Assembly (NCBI GenBank): GCA_030695265.1
Contig: JAUYTA010000910.1
Location: 1 to 7,283 of the forward strand
Direction of reading: 5' to 3'
From: Bacteroidota bacterium
GTDB taxonomy: Bacteria > Bacteroidota > Bacteroidia > Bacteroidales > Prolixibacteraceae
DNA: 7,283 nt
A model generated the notes under the pieces. The model was not told the DNA's origin, did not search any database, and saw nothing but the letters and a program-made list of their open reading frames with translations. Positions 1 to 6,653 of this stretch are shown in pieces; positions within the stretch are counted from its first letter, which is position 1, and the number at the start of each line of letters is the position of its first letter. A program made the translations under genes and the position numbers.

Positions 1-1083
1 AATGGTCAGGTTTAACAATTTACCATTGCTTTCCTGCGAGCCTTTCAATTCTTCACCAGTTGAGGAATATTGCTGACCGCTTATCCAGCTGGTTGCACGT
101 TTATCTTCATTGTCAAACGAATGAATAAAGCCCGGCAATGCACAGAAACCGTTCCACGGACCCATTGAGGTTCCATAGGTATATTGGTGTGCATAATGCA
201 TTCCCCTCCAGAAAACGGTAAAGTTTGTTCCCCATGCATTTGTGTAAACTTCATCGTAAGGTATCACGAAAATATTCTCTTTTGAACCTTCGTTTTTAAT
301 AAGAAAATTGTCAAAAATATTGGCAGACAGTGAGTATTTGCCAGAACTGATAATTTTGTCGCAATATTCAATCACCTTGTCCCATTTAGCGGTTCCGGTC
401 CACTCCTGTGAATTGAGGTAAAATTTGGCTAACATGGCATAACCGGCGTATTTATTAAAACGGCCGTAAGTTGTATTATCAACTTTGTCTGAGAGATTTT
501 CAACATTCGTTTCAACATCGTTTACAATAAAATTGAAAACTTCTGCCCGTGGAGTAGTTGGCGGAGTCTCGTCCTCAACCACCCAAGATGTTACTTTCGG
601 AACATTACCGAAAAAATCGATCAGGTTGTAATAGCCAAAACCACGGATCATTTTCAATTCGGCAGCAAATAAAGCTTTCAGATCAGCATCCATGTTCTGA
701 AGACTTTCGAGCTGATAGATTACCTTATTGGCATTATTGATCAGGGTATAATTAAATCCCCATGCACCGTTAATCTGTGGCGTTTCAGGAGTCCAGGTAT
801 GTTCGTGTACACGTTGCCAGTGACCGCCATCGTACCAGTGACCCAAAGCGCGGGTTGGGATTAGGGTTTGGTCGGTACAATGTGTATTCAAATCCCACAT
901 ATCGTTTGTAAAAACGCGCATATTTCCATAAACAGGCGCGATGGCCGAAATTACTTCCTCCTGAGTCTGGAAAAAGTTATCCTGAAGAATTTCGCTGTAC
1001 AAATCCTCTGACAAGTCGGTACAAGAGGAAACTGCACCAAGTACCAGTAAAATGGTAAAATATATTTTAAATAGTTTTTTCAT
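1..1083 (-). CDS. SusD/RagB-family outer-membrane lipoprotein, C-terminal part beyond window
   Basis: Surface lipoprotein that, in this family, caps the partner SusC transporter and binds the glycan or other ligand before TonB-dependent import. The ATG at 1083 opens a frame that stays open to base 1, giving 361 residues; family members usually run to about 480-620, so the C-terminal part lies outside the window. Residues 1-21 form a lipoprotein signal peptide: KK, a hydrophobic run, then VSSC with Cys21 as the lipidation site. Family landmarks seen are the FFQTQEEVISAIAPVYGN segment (37-54), ELKMIRGFGYYNLIDFFGN (142-160), the TPRAEVFNFIVNDVE helix (177-191), YGRFNKYAGYAMLAKFYLN (206-224), SKENIFVIPYDE (267-278) and DKRATSW (327-333). 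The start lies 12 bp after the susC stop, so the two genes are co-transcribed. The leader GAAAACA before the ATG is A-rich with no Shine-Dalgarno, as is usual in Bacteroidetes. The ligand cannot be told from sequence. Confidence 0.95.
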   Translation of the reverse strand, partial: MKKLFKIYFTILLVLGAVSSCTDLSEDLYSEILQDNFFQTQEEVISAIAPVYGNMRVFTNDMWDLNTHCTDQTLIPTRALGHWYDGGHWQRVHEHTWTPETPQINGAWGFNYTLINNANKVIYQLESLQNMDADLKALFAAELKMIRGFGYYNLIDFFGNVPKVTSWVVEDETPPTTPRAEVFNFIVNDVETNVENLSDKVDNTTYGRFNKYAGYAMLAKFYLNSQEWTGTAKWDKVIEYCDKIISSGKYSLSANIFDNFLIKNEGSKENIFVIPYDEVYTNAWGTNFTVFWRGMHYAHQYTYGTSMGPWNGFCALPGFIHSFDNEDKRATSWISGQQYSSTGEELKGSQESNGKLLNLTI

Positions 1084-1095
1084 TGTTTTCAAGTA

Positions 1096-4000
1096 TTAGA
1101 ATATTAAGTTGATACCCAAAGTATAAGTAGTTGTGCGCGGATATGCCCTGCGGGAATCTGTTCCCGGCTCCAGACCATTGATTTCCAATTCCGGATCAAT
1201 TCCGGAGTATCCGGTAAAGGTGTGCAAGTTCAGCCCCGATGCGTAGATGCGGGCTTTCTGAAATACTTTACTTCCTTTCACATTGAAATTATATCCAAGG
1301 GTAACATTGTCCAGTTTCACGAAATCGCCTTTTTCAACATAAAAACTGGTGTACTGTTGCGAATCAAACAAATTAATATCGCGGCTTGAACGCAGCACAT
1401 TCAAAGGAAGCATATATTCGTTCTCGTGGAAAATACCCAGTGTATTCAAAATGTCATAGCCAAATACACCACGGAAGAATACTGACATGTCCCAGTTTTT
1501 ATATTTCAGGGTATTTCCAAGGCCCATGTAAACTTTTGGCAAACCATTGCCAATAATGTCTCTATCTTCATAAACAGCATCATTGACCGGAATAGAAGCG
1601 CCAGCTTTGTTATAAACCAGCCACTTTCCTTCAGGAGAAAAACCTGCAAATTTATATCCGAACATGTTCCCAATTGGTTTTCCTTCTTCCAACCTGAATG
1701 ATGGGGTTGCATTTAAACCTGGAGAACCGATATTGCCGATATCCTGATAGTTAAACGGATAAGCATCGTTCGACAATGATACCAGTTCGTTGCTGTTGTG
1801 GCTGATGTTAAAATCTACTGACCATTTAAAATCACCCGTTTTTACAGCTACGGCATTCAAAGACAACTCGATTCCGCTGTTTCTTATTTCGCCTACGTTG
1901 GTAGTTGTCTGATTATAAATATTTGGAGGTGTCGGAACATTGTAAGTGTAGATAAGATCACTTGTTAAACGGTTATAAATATCCAAGTTGGCTGTAAACC
2001 GGTTTTTTAAAACAGTCAGGTCCAAACCCACATTCCACTCGGTTTTGGTTTCCCAACGCAAATCAGGATTCGGGTTTGAAGCAGGTTCAGTTCCGGGAAT
2101 CCATTTGCCGTTATACAACATACGCGGGCCGGGACGCATTCTTACCAGCGAAGCATAAGGAGATGTTCCCTGATTACCGGTAACCCCATATCCTAAACGA
2201 ACTTTTGCATCATCAATCCAGTCAACATCCGCCATAAAGCCTTCTTCACTTATTCTCCAACCAAGCGAAACAGACGGGAACAAACCCCATTTTTCGTTTT
2301 CGCCGAATTTTGATGAACCCTCATAACGCACTCCGGCAGTCATCAGGTATTTATCCTGATAAGAGTAGATGGCTCTTCCGATAAATGCAACTAATTTACT
2401 TGAGTTTTTCGAACTGTTCATAACTGCATTTCCCTGAGGAAGATAATCGCCTGCGCCTAAATTGTTGTAGGTATATTGATCGGTAATGAAATTGCTGTTT
2501 TCAGCAAAGAATTGTTCATAGGTAAAGTCCTGATACGAATATCCACCCAATATGTCAAAACGGTGAACATCGTTTACCAGCTTGCTGTAATTCAGTGTTG
2601 TTTCAAGTGTTTGGTCATACCACTGCAAATACTCTCGGTTTGCACGTCCGTTGTAACCACTTTGTGTACTGTTCGACGAACCTTTATAACTGTAGTATCC
2701 CCTGAATTCATTGTTCTTTTGAACTGCGCCTAATACCGATGCAGTCAATCCCGGCAAAAATTCATAAGAAATCCGGGTATTGCCAAGAAGTTCGGTGGCC
2801 TGGTTGTCGCGGTCAGTTTGAAAGATCATTCCAACCGGGTTGTAGTCTTCCCAGCCGTTTGTTTCATAGTATGTACCATTTGTATTGAATACAGGGAGCG
2901 TTGGGTTTCTTGTCATTCCCTGACGGTAAATTTCATAATCAACCGGGCTGAATTTACGGGTACTGGCCGATAAATTAAAGGCAAGTTTCAACTTGTCGTC
3001 AAAGGCTGAATGATTCAGGCTCATGCGGCTGTTCAGCATTTTCTGGTACGAACGTTCAACGATCCCGTCAATATCGCGGTAATTGAGCGAAGCCATGTAA
3101 GTGGTCGTTTTATTCCCTCCTGAAAGAGAAATGTACTGAACCTGACTGATTGGGGTACGGGTCAGTTCCTTAAACCAGTCTGTATCTGCGCCATAATCAA
3201 TCATGGCATTTGCTTTGCCAATTTTGTCGTTATTGCCCGATGCTTTAAATTCTTTGGCAACTTCCCGATATTCGCTTGCCGAAAGTAATTCCGGACGTTT
3301 TGTCATTTGGTCCACCGTTCCATAAGCCGAATATTCAATTTTCATTTGGCCTGAACTACCTTTTTTTGTGGTAATAATTATTACACCATTGGTTCCACGT
3401 GTACCATAAATAGCAGCAGCCGAACCATCGCGGAGTACGTCAATTGATTCAATATCTTCGGGAGATACTGAATTCAGGCTTCCTCCGGGAACTCCGTCAA
3501 CAATAACCAAAGGTTCGAGATTGCCGGAAACCGTAGAAACACCACGTAACTGAACAGAAACGCCCGAAGTTGGATCGCCTCCGTTACGACGGGAAATTGC
3601 CAGACCAGCAACCTTTCCCTGAACCAGCTGCATCGGAGAGCTTGTCATTGCTCCCTGTTTAAAATCTTCAGCCTTAACGTTTGTGATCGATGAAGTGATT
3701 TCTTTCTTTTTCTGAACGCCGTATCCAATCGCTACCACTTCATCCAATCCAATGGCATCTTCGCGCATGATTACGTTCATGTTTGCCTGGCCGGTATAAT
3801 CCATTTCAATTGTGCTCATCCCTACAAAAGAGAACACAATTACCGCATTTGCCTTGCTTACGTTCAAGGTGAAATTACCGTCAAAATCTGTAATGGTTCC
3901 ATTGCTGGTGCCTTTTTCGATAACAGTTGCACCGGGAAGCGTACTCCCATCGGATGTTTTGACCACACCTTTAAGAGGGCGTTCTGTCTGAACGGTCATT

Positions 4001-4383
4001 TCATTCAATTGCAAATCTTTCAGCTTTGTGATTACAATTTGCCGTTCTTTAATTTCATAACCGTTGTTGGTCACTTTCAGGATCTGATCCAGAACCTTTT
4101 CAACAGTGGCATCTACAACTTTCATCGAAACTTCGCGGGTAACATCAATCATATCGTCGGAATAAACGATGATGAACTCGCTGTTACGCTCGATTTGCTG
4201 AAATACATCTTTTACAGTTGCATTCGACAACTGAAAAGAAAACTTTGTTGACTGCGAATAAGAGTTGCCAATAACCGATAAGGAACTGACAAGCAACATC
4301 ATAAAAGATAGCCTCATAATAAGGTACAGTTTTTTAAACTCTCCAATCTCATGGAAAGTTCGTACATAGAACTTTTTTTTCAT
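1096..4383 (-). CDS. SusC/RagA-family TonB-dependent transporter with N-terminal STN signalling domain
   Basis: Outer-membrane TonB-dependent importer of 1,095 residues, complete from ATG to TAA. Residues 1-43 are a long signal peptide of the usual SusC type, with its hydrophobic core at 21-39 and likely cleavage at SYS/QS. Residues 48-118 form an STN domain (FSFQLSNATVKDVFQQIE to GYEIKERQIVIT), the periplasmic module that contacts FecR-type anti-sigma factors. Residues 137-207 are a carboxypeptidase-regulatory-like beta-sandwich (LKGVV, LPGATVIEKGTSNGTITDFD). DEVVAIGYG (214-222) is the SusC signature next to the plug, which runs to about 345 and includes VDGVPGGS and AAIYGTRGTNGVIIITTKKG. 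The rest is the beta-barrel, ending in a strand with terminal Phe (YTLGINLIF) for BAM recognition. The STN domain and the upstream fecR and sigma genes mark it as a transducer as well as a transporter. Its leader carries a hairpin and a possible antisense RNA. The substrate is unknown. Confidence 0.97.
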   Translation of the reverse strand: MKKKFYVRTFHEIGEFKKLYLIMRLSFMMLLVSSLSVIGNSYSQSTKFSFQLSNATVKDVFQQIERNSEFIIVYSDDMIDVTREVSMKVVDATVEKVLDQILKVTNNGYEIKERQIVITKLKDLQLNEMTVQTERPLKGVVKTSDGSTLPGATVIEKGTSNGTITDFDGNFTLNVSKANAVIVFSFVGMSTIEMDYTGQANMNVIMREDAIGLDEVVAIGYGVQKKKEITSSITNVKAEDFKQGAMTSSPMQLVQGKVAGLAISRRNGGDPTSGVSVQLRGVSTVSGNLEPLVIVDGVPGGSLNSVSPEDIESIDVLRDGSAAAIYGTRGTNGVIIITTKKGSSGQMKIEYSAYGTVDQMTKRPELLSASEYREVAKEFKASGNNDKIGKANAMIDYGADTDWFKELTRTPISQVQYISLSGGNKTTTYMASLNYRDIDGIVERSYQKMLNSRMSLNHSAFDDKLKLAFNLSASTRKFSPVDYEIYRQGMTRNPTLPVFNTNGTYYETNGWEDYNPVGMIFQTDRDNQATELLGNTRISYEFLPGLTASVLGAVQKNNEFRGYYSYKGSSNSTQSGYNGRANREYLQWYDQTLETTLNYSKLVNDVHRFDILGGYSYQDFTYEQFFAENSNFITDQYTYNNLGAGDYLPQGNAVMNSSKNSSKLVAFIGRAIYSYQDKYLMTAGVRYEGSSKFGENEKWGLFPSVSLGWRISEEGFMADVDWIDDAKVRLGYGVTGNQGTSPYASLVRMRPGPRMLYNGKWIPGTEPASNPNPDLRWETKTEWNVGLDLTVLKNRFTANLDIYNRLTSDLIYTYNVPTPPNIYNQTTTNVGEIRNSGIELSLNAVAVKTGDFKWSVDFNISHNSNELVSLSNDAYPFNYQDIGNIGSPGLNATPSFRLEEGKPIGNMFGYKFAGFSPEGKWLVYNKAGASIPVNDAVYEDRDIIGNGLPKVYMGLGNTLKYKNWDMSVFFRGVFGYDILNTLGIFHENEYMLPLNVLRSSRDINLFDSQQYTSFYVEKGDFVKLDNVTLGYNFNVKGSKVFQKARIYASGLNLHTFTGYSGIDPELEINGLEPGTDSRRAYPRTTTYTLGINLIF

Positions 4384-4390
4384 ACTTTTG
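4359..4390 (+). promoter_or_regulatory. Predicted plus-strand promoter, antisense to the susC start
   Basis: The box TACTTTTG at 4383-4390 matches the Bacteroidetes -7 consensus TAnnTTTG at every fixed position. TTCG at 4359-4362, exactly 20 bp upstream, matches three of four bases of the -33 element TTTG. The promoter reads away from susC on the plus strand. Its -33 element lies in susC codons 8-9, and its -7 box shares one base with the susC start codon. There is no plus-strand protein gene downstream, only the hairpin terminator at 4434-4477. Chance matches to TAnnTTTG do occur in A+T-rich DNA; the spacing and the paired terminator raise confidence. Confidence 0.5.
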
Positions 4391-4393
4391 AAA

Positions 4394-4477
4394 TGTTTGG
4401 TTTAACACACTAAATAATTGCACTTTTTATTTTGATCCGGGGAATGCAGCCACATTTTCCGGATCTTTTTATTTTTG
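4394..4477 (+). ncRNA. Predicted cis-antisense small RNA over the susC leader (DonS-like arrangement)
   Basis: A short plus-strand transcription unit is predicted from a promoter (4359-4390) and a hairpin plus T-tract (4434-4477). The transcript would start near 4393-4397 and be about 80 nt. It has an unstructured A+U-rich 5' half (4394-4433) and a terminator hairpin as its 3' half. It would be fully complementary to the fecR-susC intergenic leader, from roughly 11 to 94 nt before the susC ATG, including the leader's own hairpin. Known biology: Bacteroides fragilis DonS and related RNAs are cis-encoded antisense RNAs placed at susC of sigma/anti-sigma-controlled polysaccharide loci, and they repress these loci. 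Inference: this RNA lowers susC/susD expression independently of the sigma-FecR signal. The exact ends and the existence of the RNA are untested. Confidence 0.45.
4434..4477 (+). terminator. Intrinsic terminator on the plus strand between susC and fecR
   Basis: The arms GATCCGG (4434-4440) and CCGGATC (4459-4465) pair perfectly over 7 bp. After a 2x2 internal mismatch, four more pairs form (AATG/CATT type) around a 6-nt loop at 4447-4452. The plus strand then reads TTTTTATTTTT (4466-4476), as expected for an intrinsic terminator. On the minus strand the bases after the hairpin are AAAATAAAAAG, so it should not stop fecR-to-susC transcription. It still forms a stable hairpin in the sense leader of susC. 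Confidence 0.65.
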
Positions 4478-4491
4478 TTCTTTATTGTCTT

Positions 4492-5691
4492 TTATTTACT
4501 AATAATCACAAAATCACCATTGCTTTTTTTCTGCCAGTCAATTGGCACTGTCAACCTGATCACATTCAGTACTTCCTCCGGTTTATCTTTCAAATCGAGC
4601 TTGCCCGAAAGTTTATACAAACCAATCATCGGATCGGCCAATCGTATCTTTATATCGTAATATCGCTCCACCTGTTTGAGTGCCCTTATCAGATCAGCCT
4701 TCTCAAATTCGAGCATTCCCTCTTTCCATGAAACATATTTGCTTACATCAACCATCTGACTCTTAGCTTCTCCGGTCGATTTGTTGAGTTCAATCTTCTG
4801 GTTTGGAACCATATCGACCTCATATTCGCGGTTAAGAATTCCTTTTCCTGAATATTTCAGGGTAACTTTTCCTTCTTCCAGCACGGTTTGTATCATTTTA
4901 TCTTCAGGATAAGCGGAAATATCAAACCTGGTTCCCAATACCTGAATATGAATGTCTGAAGCGCGAACAATAAATGGTTTATCCGGATTTTTTGCCACAT
5001 CAAAATAGGCTTCTCCGATAAGCATCACCTGCCGGGTTTTATTAATAAATACTGAAGGGTAAATTAGCTGGCTTCCGGCATTTAGCCATACTTTTGTGCC
5101 ATCTGAAAGTATGATCATCGACTTTTTTCCATACGGGATGATCACTTTATTGATCTGCTCTTTTTGGGTTCCAGCTTGCTGATTGATGGTGTCGTTGTTA
5201 ACGATCAGTTGTCGTCCGTTTTTACTGTATGAAATTTCTGAAATTTGTTTTTCAAGCGATACCTCCGAGCCATCTGCTAAAATGATCCGGGCTTCTTTAC
5301 TGACTGTTTGTGCGGTTTCAGCCAATTCAAAATAAACAGGTTTTTCTGTATGCTGGATAAAATAGTAGCTTATACCACCTGAAAGAAACACCAACAGGAA
5401 AATGGCAGCGTATTTCATGAACTTCAGGAAAAGCGTTCGTTTTGAAACTTTTGCTTCCTGTTGAATACGGTTCCAAATTTCGTAAGTCTCGTTTAATCCA
5501 AGTTTTTCTTCTCTAGAATGAAATAATTTGAAAACAAGTGTTGCTTCTCTTATCTCATCTTTTTTATAAGGGTGCGCTTTCAGAAACCCGTTCCAAAAAT
5601 CGTTTTCTGTCTGAGTTGGGTTGGTTAACCATCTCAGAAAACTTTCATCATTCAAAAAATCAACCGCTGTATAATTCCTGTACTTCTCCAT
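4492..5691 (-). CDS. FecR-family anti-sigma factor (inner-membrane sensor)
   Basis: Single-pass inner-membrane anti-sigma factor of 399 residues, a normal length for the Bacteroidetes family. Residues 1-90 are cytoplasmic and should hold the ECF sigma factor; the segment FLRWLTNPTQTENDFW (18-33) is typical of this group. Residues 92-112 form the single transmembrane helix, starting MKYAAIFLLVFLSGG. The periplasmic FecR domain spans about 180-280, with VIIPYGKKSMIILSDGTKVW, NAGSQLIYPSVF, GEAYFDVAKNPDKPFIV and VLGTRFDISAY all recognisable. The C-terminal DUF4974-like domain covers about 325-397 (MLEFEKADLIRALKQVERYY, then LSGKLDLKDKPEEVLNVI) and resembles an STN-type fold that meets the transporter's signalling domain. 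It begins 90 bp after the sigma gene stop, and I found no TAnnTTTG box in that gap, so co-transcription with the sigma gene is likely. Which ligand state it reports is unknown. Confidence 0.96.
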   Translation of the reverse strand: MEKYRNYTAVDFLNDESFLRWLTNPTQTENDFWNGFLKAHPYKKDEIREATLVFKLFHSREEKLGLNETYEIWNRIQQEAKVSKRTLFLKFMKYAAIFLLVFLSGGISYYFIQHTEKPVYFELAETAQTVSKEARIILADGSEVSLEKQISEISYSKNGRQLIVNNDTINQQAGTQKEQINKVIIPYGKKSMIILSDGTKVWLNAGSQLIYPSVFINKTRQVMLIGEAYFDVAKNPDKPFIVRASDIHIQVLGTRFDISAYPEDKMIQTVLEEGKVTLKYSGKGILNREYEVDMVPNQKIELNKSTGEAKSQMVDVSKYVSWKEGMLEFEKADLIRALKQVERYYDIKIRLADPMIGLYKLSGKLDLKDKPEEVLNVIRLTVPIDWQKKSNGDFVIISK

Positions 5692-5781
5692 GATTTATAA
5701 TTTCTACCCGGAAAAGACACGGACTTGATTTTTGTTGATGCGATTTTTTAACTTTTTTTAATGTTCGAAAACAGGTTTCCT

Positions 5782-6387
5782 TTATTGGTGAAGGATACAG
5801 AACAAAATTTGATTGATTTTTTTGTTGGGAACCTGAATAATTTCGCGAAGTTTTTCGATTGCACGGTGAATAAGGGCACGCGATGATTGGTAATTGAGAT
5901 TGAGAAGGAAGGATATTTCTTCGTATTCGAGGCCACGGTTAAACCGAAGGTAAATGGCTTCTTTCTGCCGGTCGGTCAACGATTGCATGGCCTCCGAGAG
6001 CAACAGTATTTTTTCTTCATTCAAATCGTGCAACTGATCATCTATGTTTTCAGACCAGCGCAGGTCAAATGGGAAATCCTGATCGGTAAGTAAACTGGAT
6101 TGACTATTGGCTTTTTTAAGTTCCCTGATGATTTTTCGCTTCAGCGATTTAAGCAAATAAAGCCTGATATTATCGGTTTCACCCAAACTACTTCTGCTTC
6201 GTATTAAGGAACAAAATACTTCCTGAATGCAATCTTTTACAAGGTCTCTGTCAACAGTAAAGCGGCATCCATAATCGAACAATGCATTGGAGTGTTGCAA
6301 ATAAATGAGACTCAGAACCTGATTGTCGCCTTTCAGGAATCTGGACCAGATTAAGCGTTCGTCTTCTTTATTTTCAACCGAATACAT
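5782..6387 (-). CDS. ECF-type RNA polymerase sigma factor (sigma-70 family, Bacteroidetes FecR-linked group)
   Basis: Sigma factor that should direct RNA polymerase to the susC/susD promoter once FecR releases it. The ATG at 6387 gives 201 residues beginning MYSVENKEDERL. A longer frame opens with TTG at 6414, but that codon directly follows an in-frame TAA and sits inside a tandem repeat, so the ATG is preferred. Sigma region 2 covers about 20-92: LSLIYLQHSNALFDYG, then DLVKDCIQEVFCSLI, the core-binding helix, then YLLKSLKRKIIRELKK. Sigma region 4 covers about 124-184, with SLTDRQKEAIYLRFNRGLEY and the helix-turn-helix EISFLLNLNYQSSRALIHRA followed by IEKLREII. There is no region 3, as expected for ECF factors. 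It is the first gene of the sigma-FecR-SusC-SusD run and is separated from the upstream gene by a terminator. Pairing with the adjacent FecR rests on gene order. Confidence 0.94.
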   Translation of the reverse strand: MYSVENKEDERLIWSRFLKGDNQVLSLIYLQHSNALFDYGCRFTVDRDLVKDCIQEVFCSLIRSRSSLGETDNIRLYLLKSLKRKIIRELKKANSQSSLLTDQDFPFDLRWSENIDDQLHDLNEEKILLLSEAMQSLTDRQKEAIYLRFNRGLEYEEISFLLNLNYQSSRALIHRAIEKLREIIQVPNKKINQILFCILHQ

Positions 6388-6400
6388 TTTCAAAACAGGT

Positions 6401-6428
6401 TTAGTGGATGCCAATTAGTGGATGCCAA
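6401..6428. repeat. Perfect 14-bp tandem duplication in the sigma-factor leader
   Basis: TTAGTGGATGCCAA occurs twice without a gap, at 6401-6414 and 6415-6428. Read on the minus strand the unit is TTGGCATCCACTAA. The duplication lies 14-41 bp before the sigma-factor ATG. The copy farther from the gene supplies the last three bases of a TAnnTTTG box. The copy nearer the gene creates the spurious TTG start at 6414. A unit of 14 bp could change copy number by slippage, which would alter leader length without shifting any reading frame. Confidence 0.95.
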
Positions 6429-6433
6429 ATTTA
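6426..6433 (-). promoter_or_regulatory. Candidate -7 box of the sigma-factor promoter (gene-proximal)
   Basis: Minus-strand TAAATTTG matches the Bacteroidetes -7 consensus TAnnTTTG at every fixed base. It lies 38 bp before the preferred ATG, so the leader would be about 30 nt. No clear TTTG lies 19-21 bp upstream, so it is either a weak promoter or one needing an activator. Confidence 0.35.
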
Positions 6434-6514
6434 GAAATAAAAAATCGGATTAATAAGTGCTATCAATCATCGAAGTTCAAAACAAGTTTTCACAATCGAT
6501 TGCAGTAAATGTGT

Positions 6515-6522
6515 CAAAACTA
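6515..6522 (-). promoter_or_regulatory. Candidate -7 box of the sigma-factor promoter (gene-distal)
   Basis: Minus-strand TAGTTTTG matches TAnnTTTG at every fixed base and lies shortly after the terminator of the upstream gene. Upstream there is TGTT at a 19-bp spacing, or TTCG at 17 bp, so the -33 element is imperfect. Use of this box would give a leader of about 120 nt containing the 14-bp tandem repeat. Confidence 0.35.
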
Positions 6523-6545
6523 CGCTTTAACACTAAATACGAACA

Positions 6546-6575
6546 TAAAAAGAGCCGGGATGGCTAATCCCGGCT
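6546..6575 (-). terminator. Intrinsic terminator after the secreted Pro-Met protein gene
   Basis: On the minus strand, AGCCGGGAT (6575-6567) and ATCCCGGCT (6561-6553) form a perfect 9-bp G+C-rich stem around a 5-nt loop. CTTTTTAT follows. It lies 78 bp after the stop codon at 6654. On the plus strand no T-run follows, so it works in one direction only. It separates the upstream gene from the sigma-factor operon. Confidence 0.88.
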
Positions 6576-6653
6576 TCATCTGCTTGCTGTTTAATTGTAC
6601 TCATGTTTCAAGTGGAAATTCTGACTTGAACAACCAAATAACGTCTCAAAACT

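Noticed and set aside
558..740. Plus-strand open frame of 60 codons
   Set aside because: It lies wholly inside the susD gene on the other strand, with no signal peptide, domain or sensible composition.
4423..4477. Inverted repeat flanked by near-identical CTTTTTATTTT tracts, as a miniature mobile element with target duplication
   Set aside because: The inner arms are only 7-11 bp and the flanks are low-complexity. A terminator hairpin with T-tract explains the structure better.
4432..4731. Plus-strand open frames over the 3' end of fecR and the hairpin
   Set aside because: They are shadows of fecR. The first passes through the hairpin and T-tract predicted to end plus-strand transcription, and the translations look random.
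5748..5936. Minus-strand 62-codon frame overlapping the sigma gene end
   Set aside because: It is a different frame mostly inside the sigma region 4 coding sequence and has no recognisable features.
6388..6414. N-terminal extension of the sigma factor from TTG at 6414
   Set aside because: The TTG follows an in-frame TAA directly, lies in a tandem repeat and adds nine residues with no family match. The ATG at 6387 fits ECF sigma factors.
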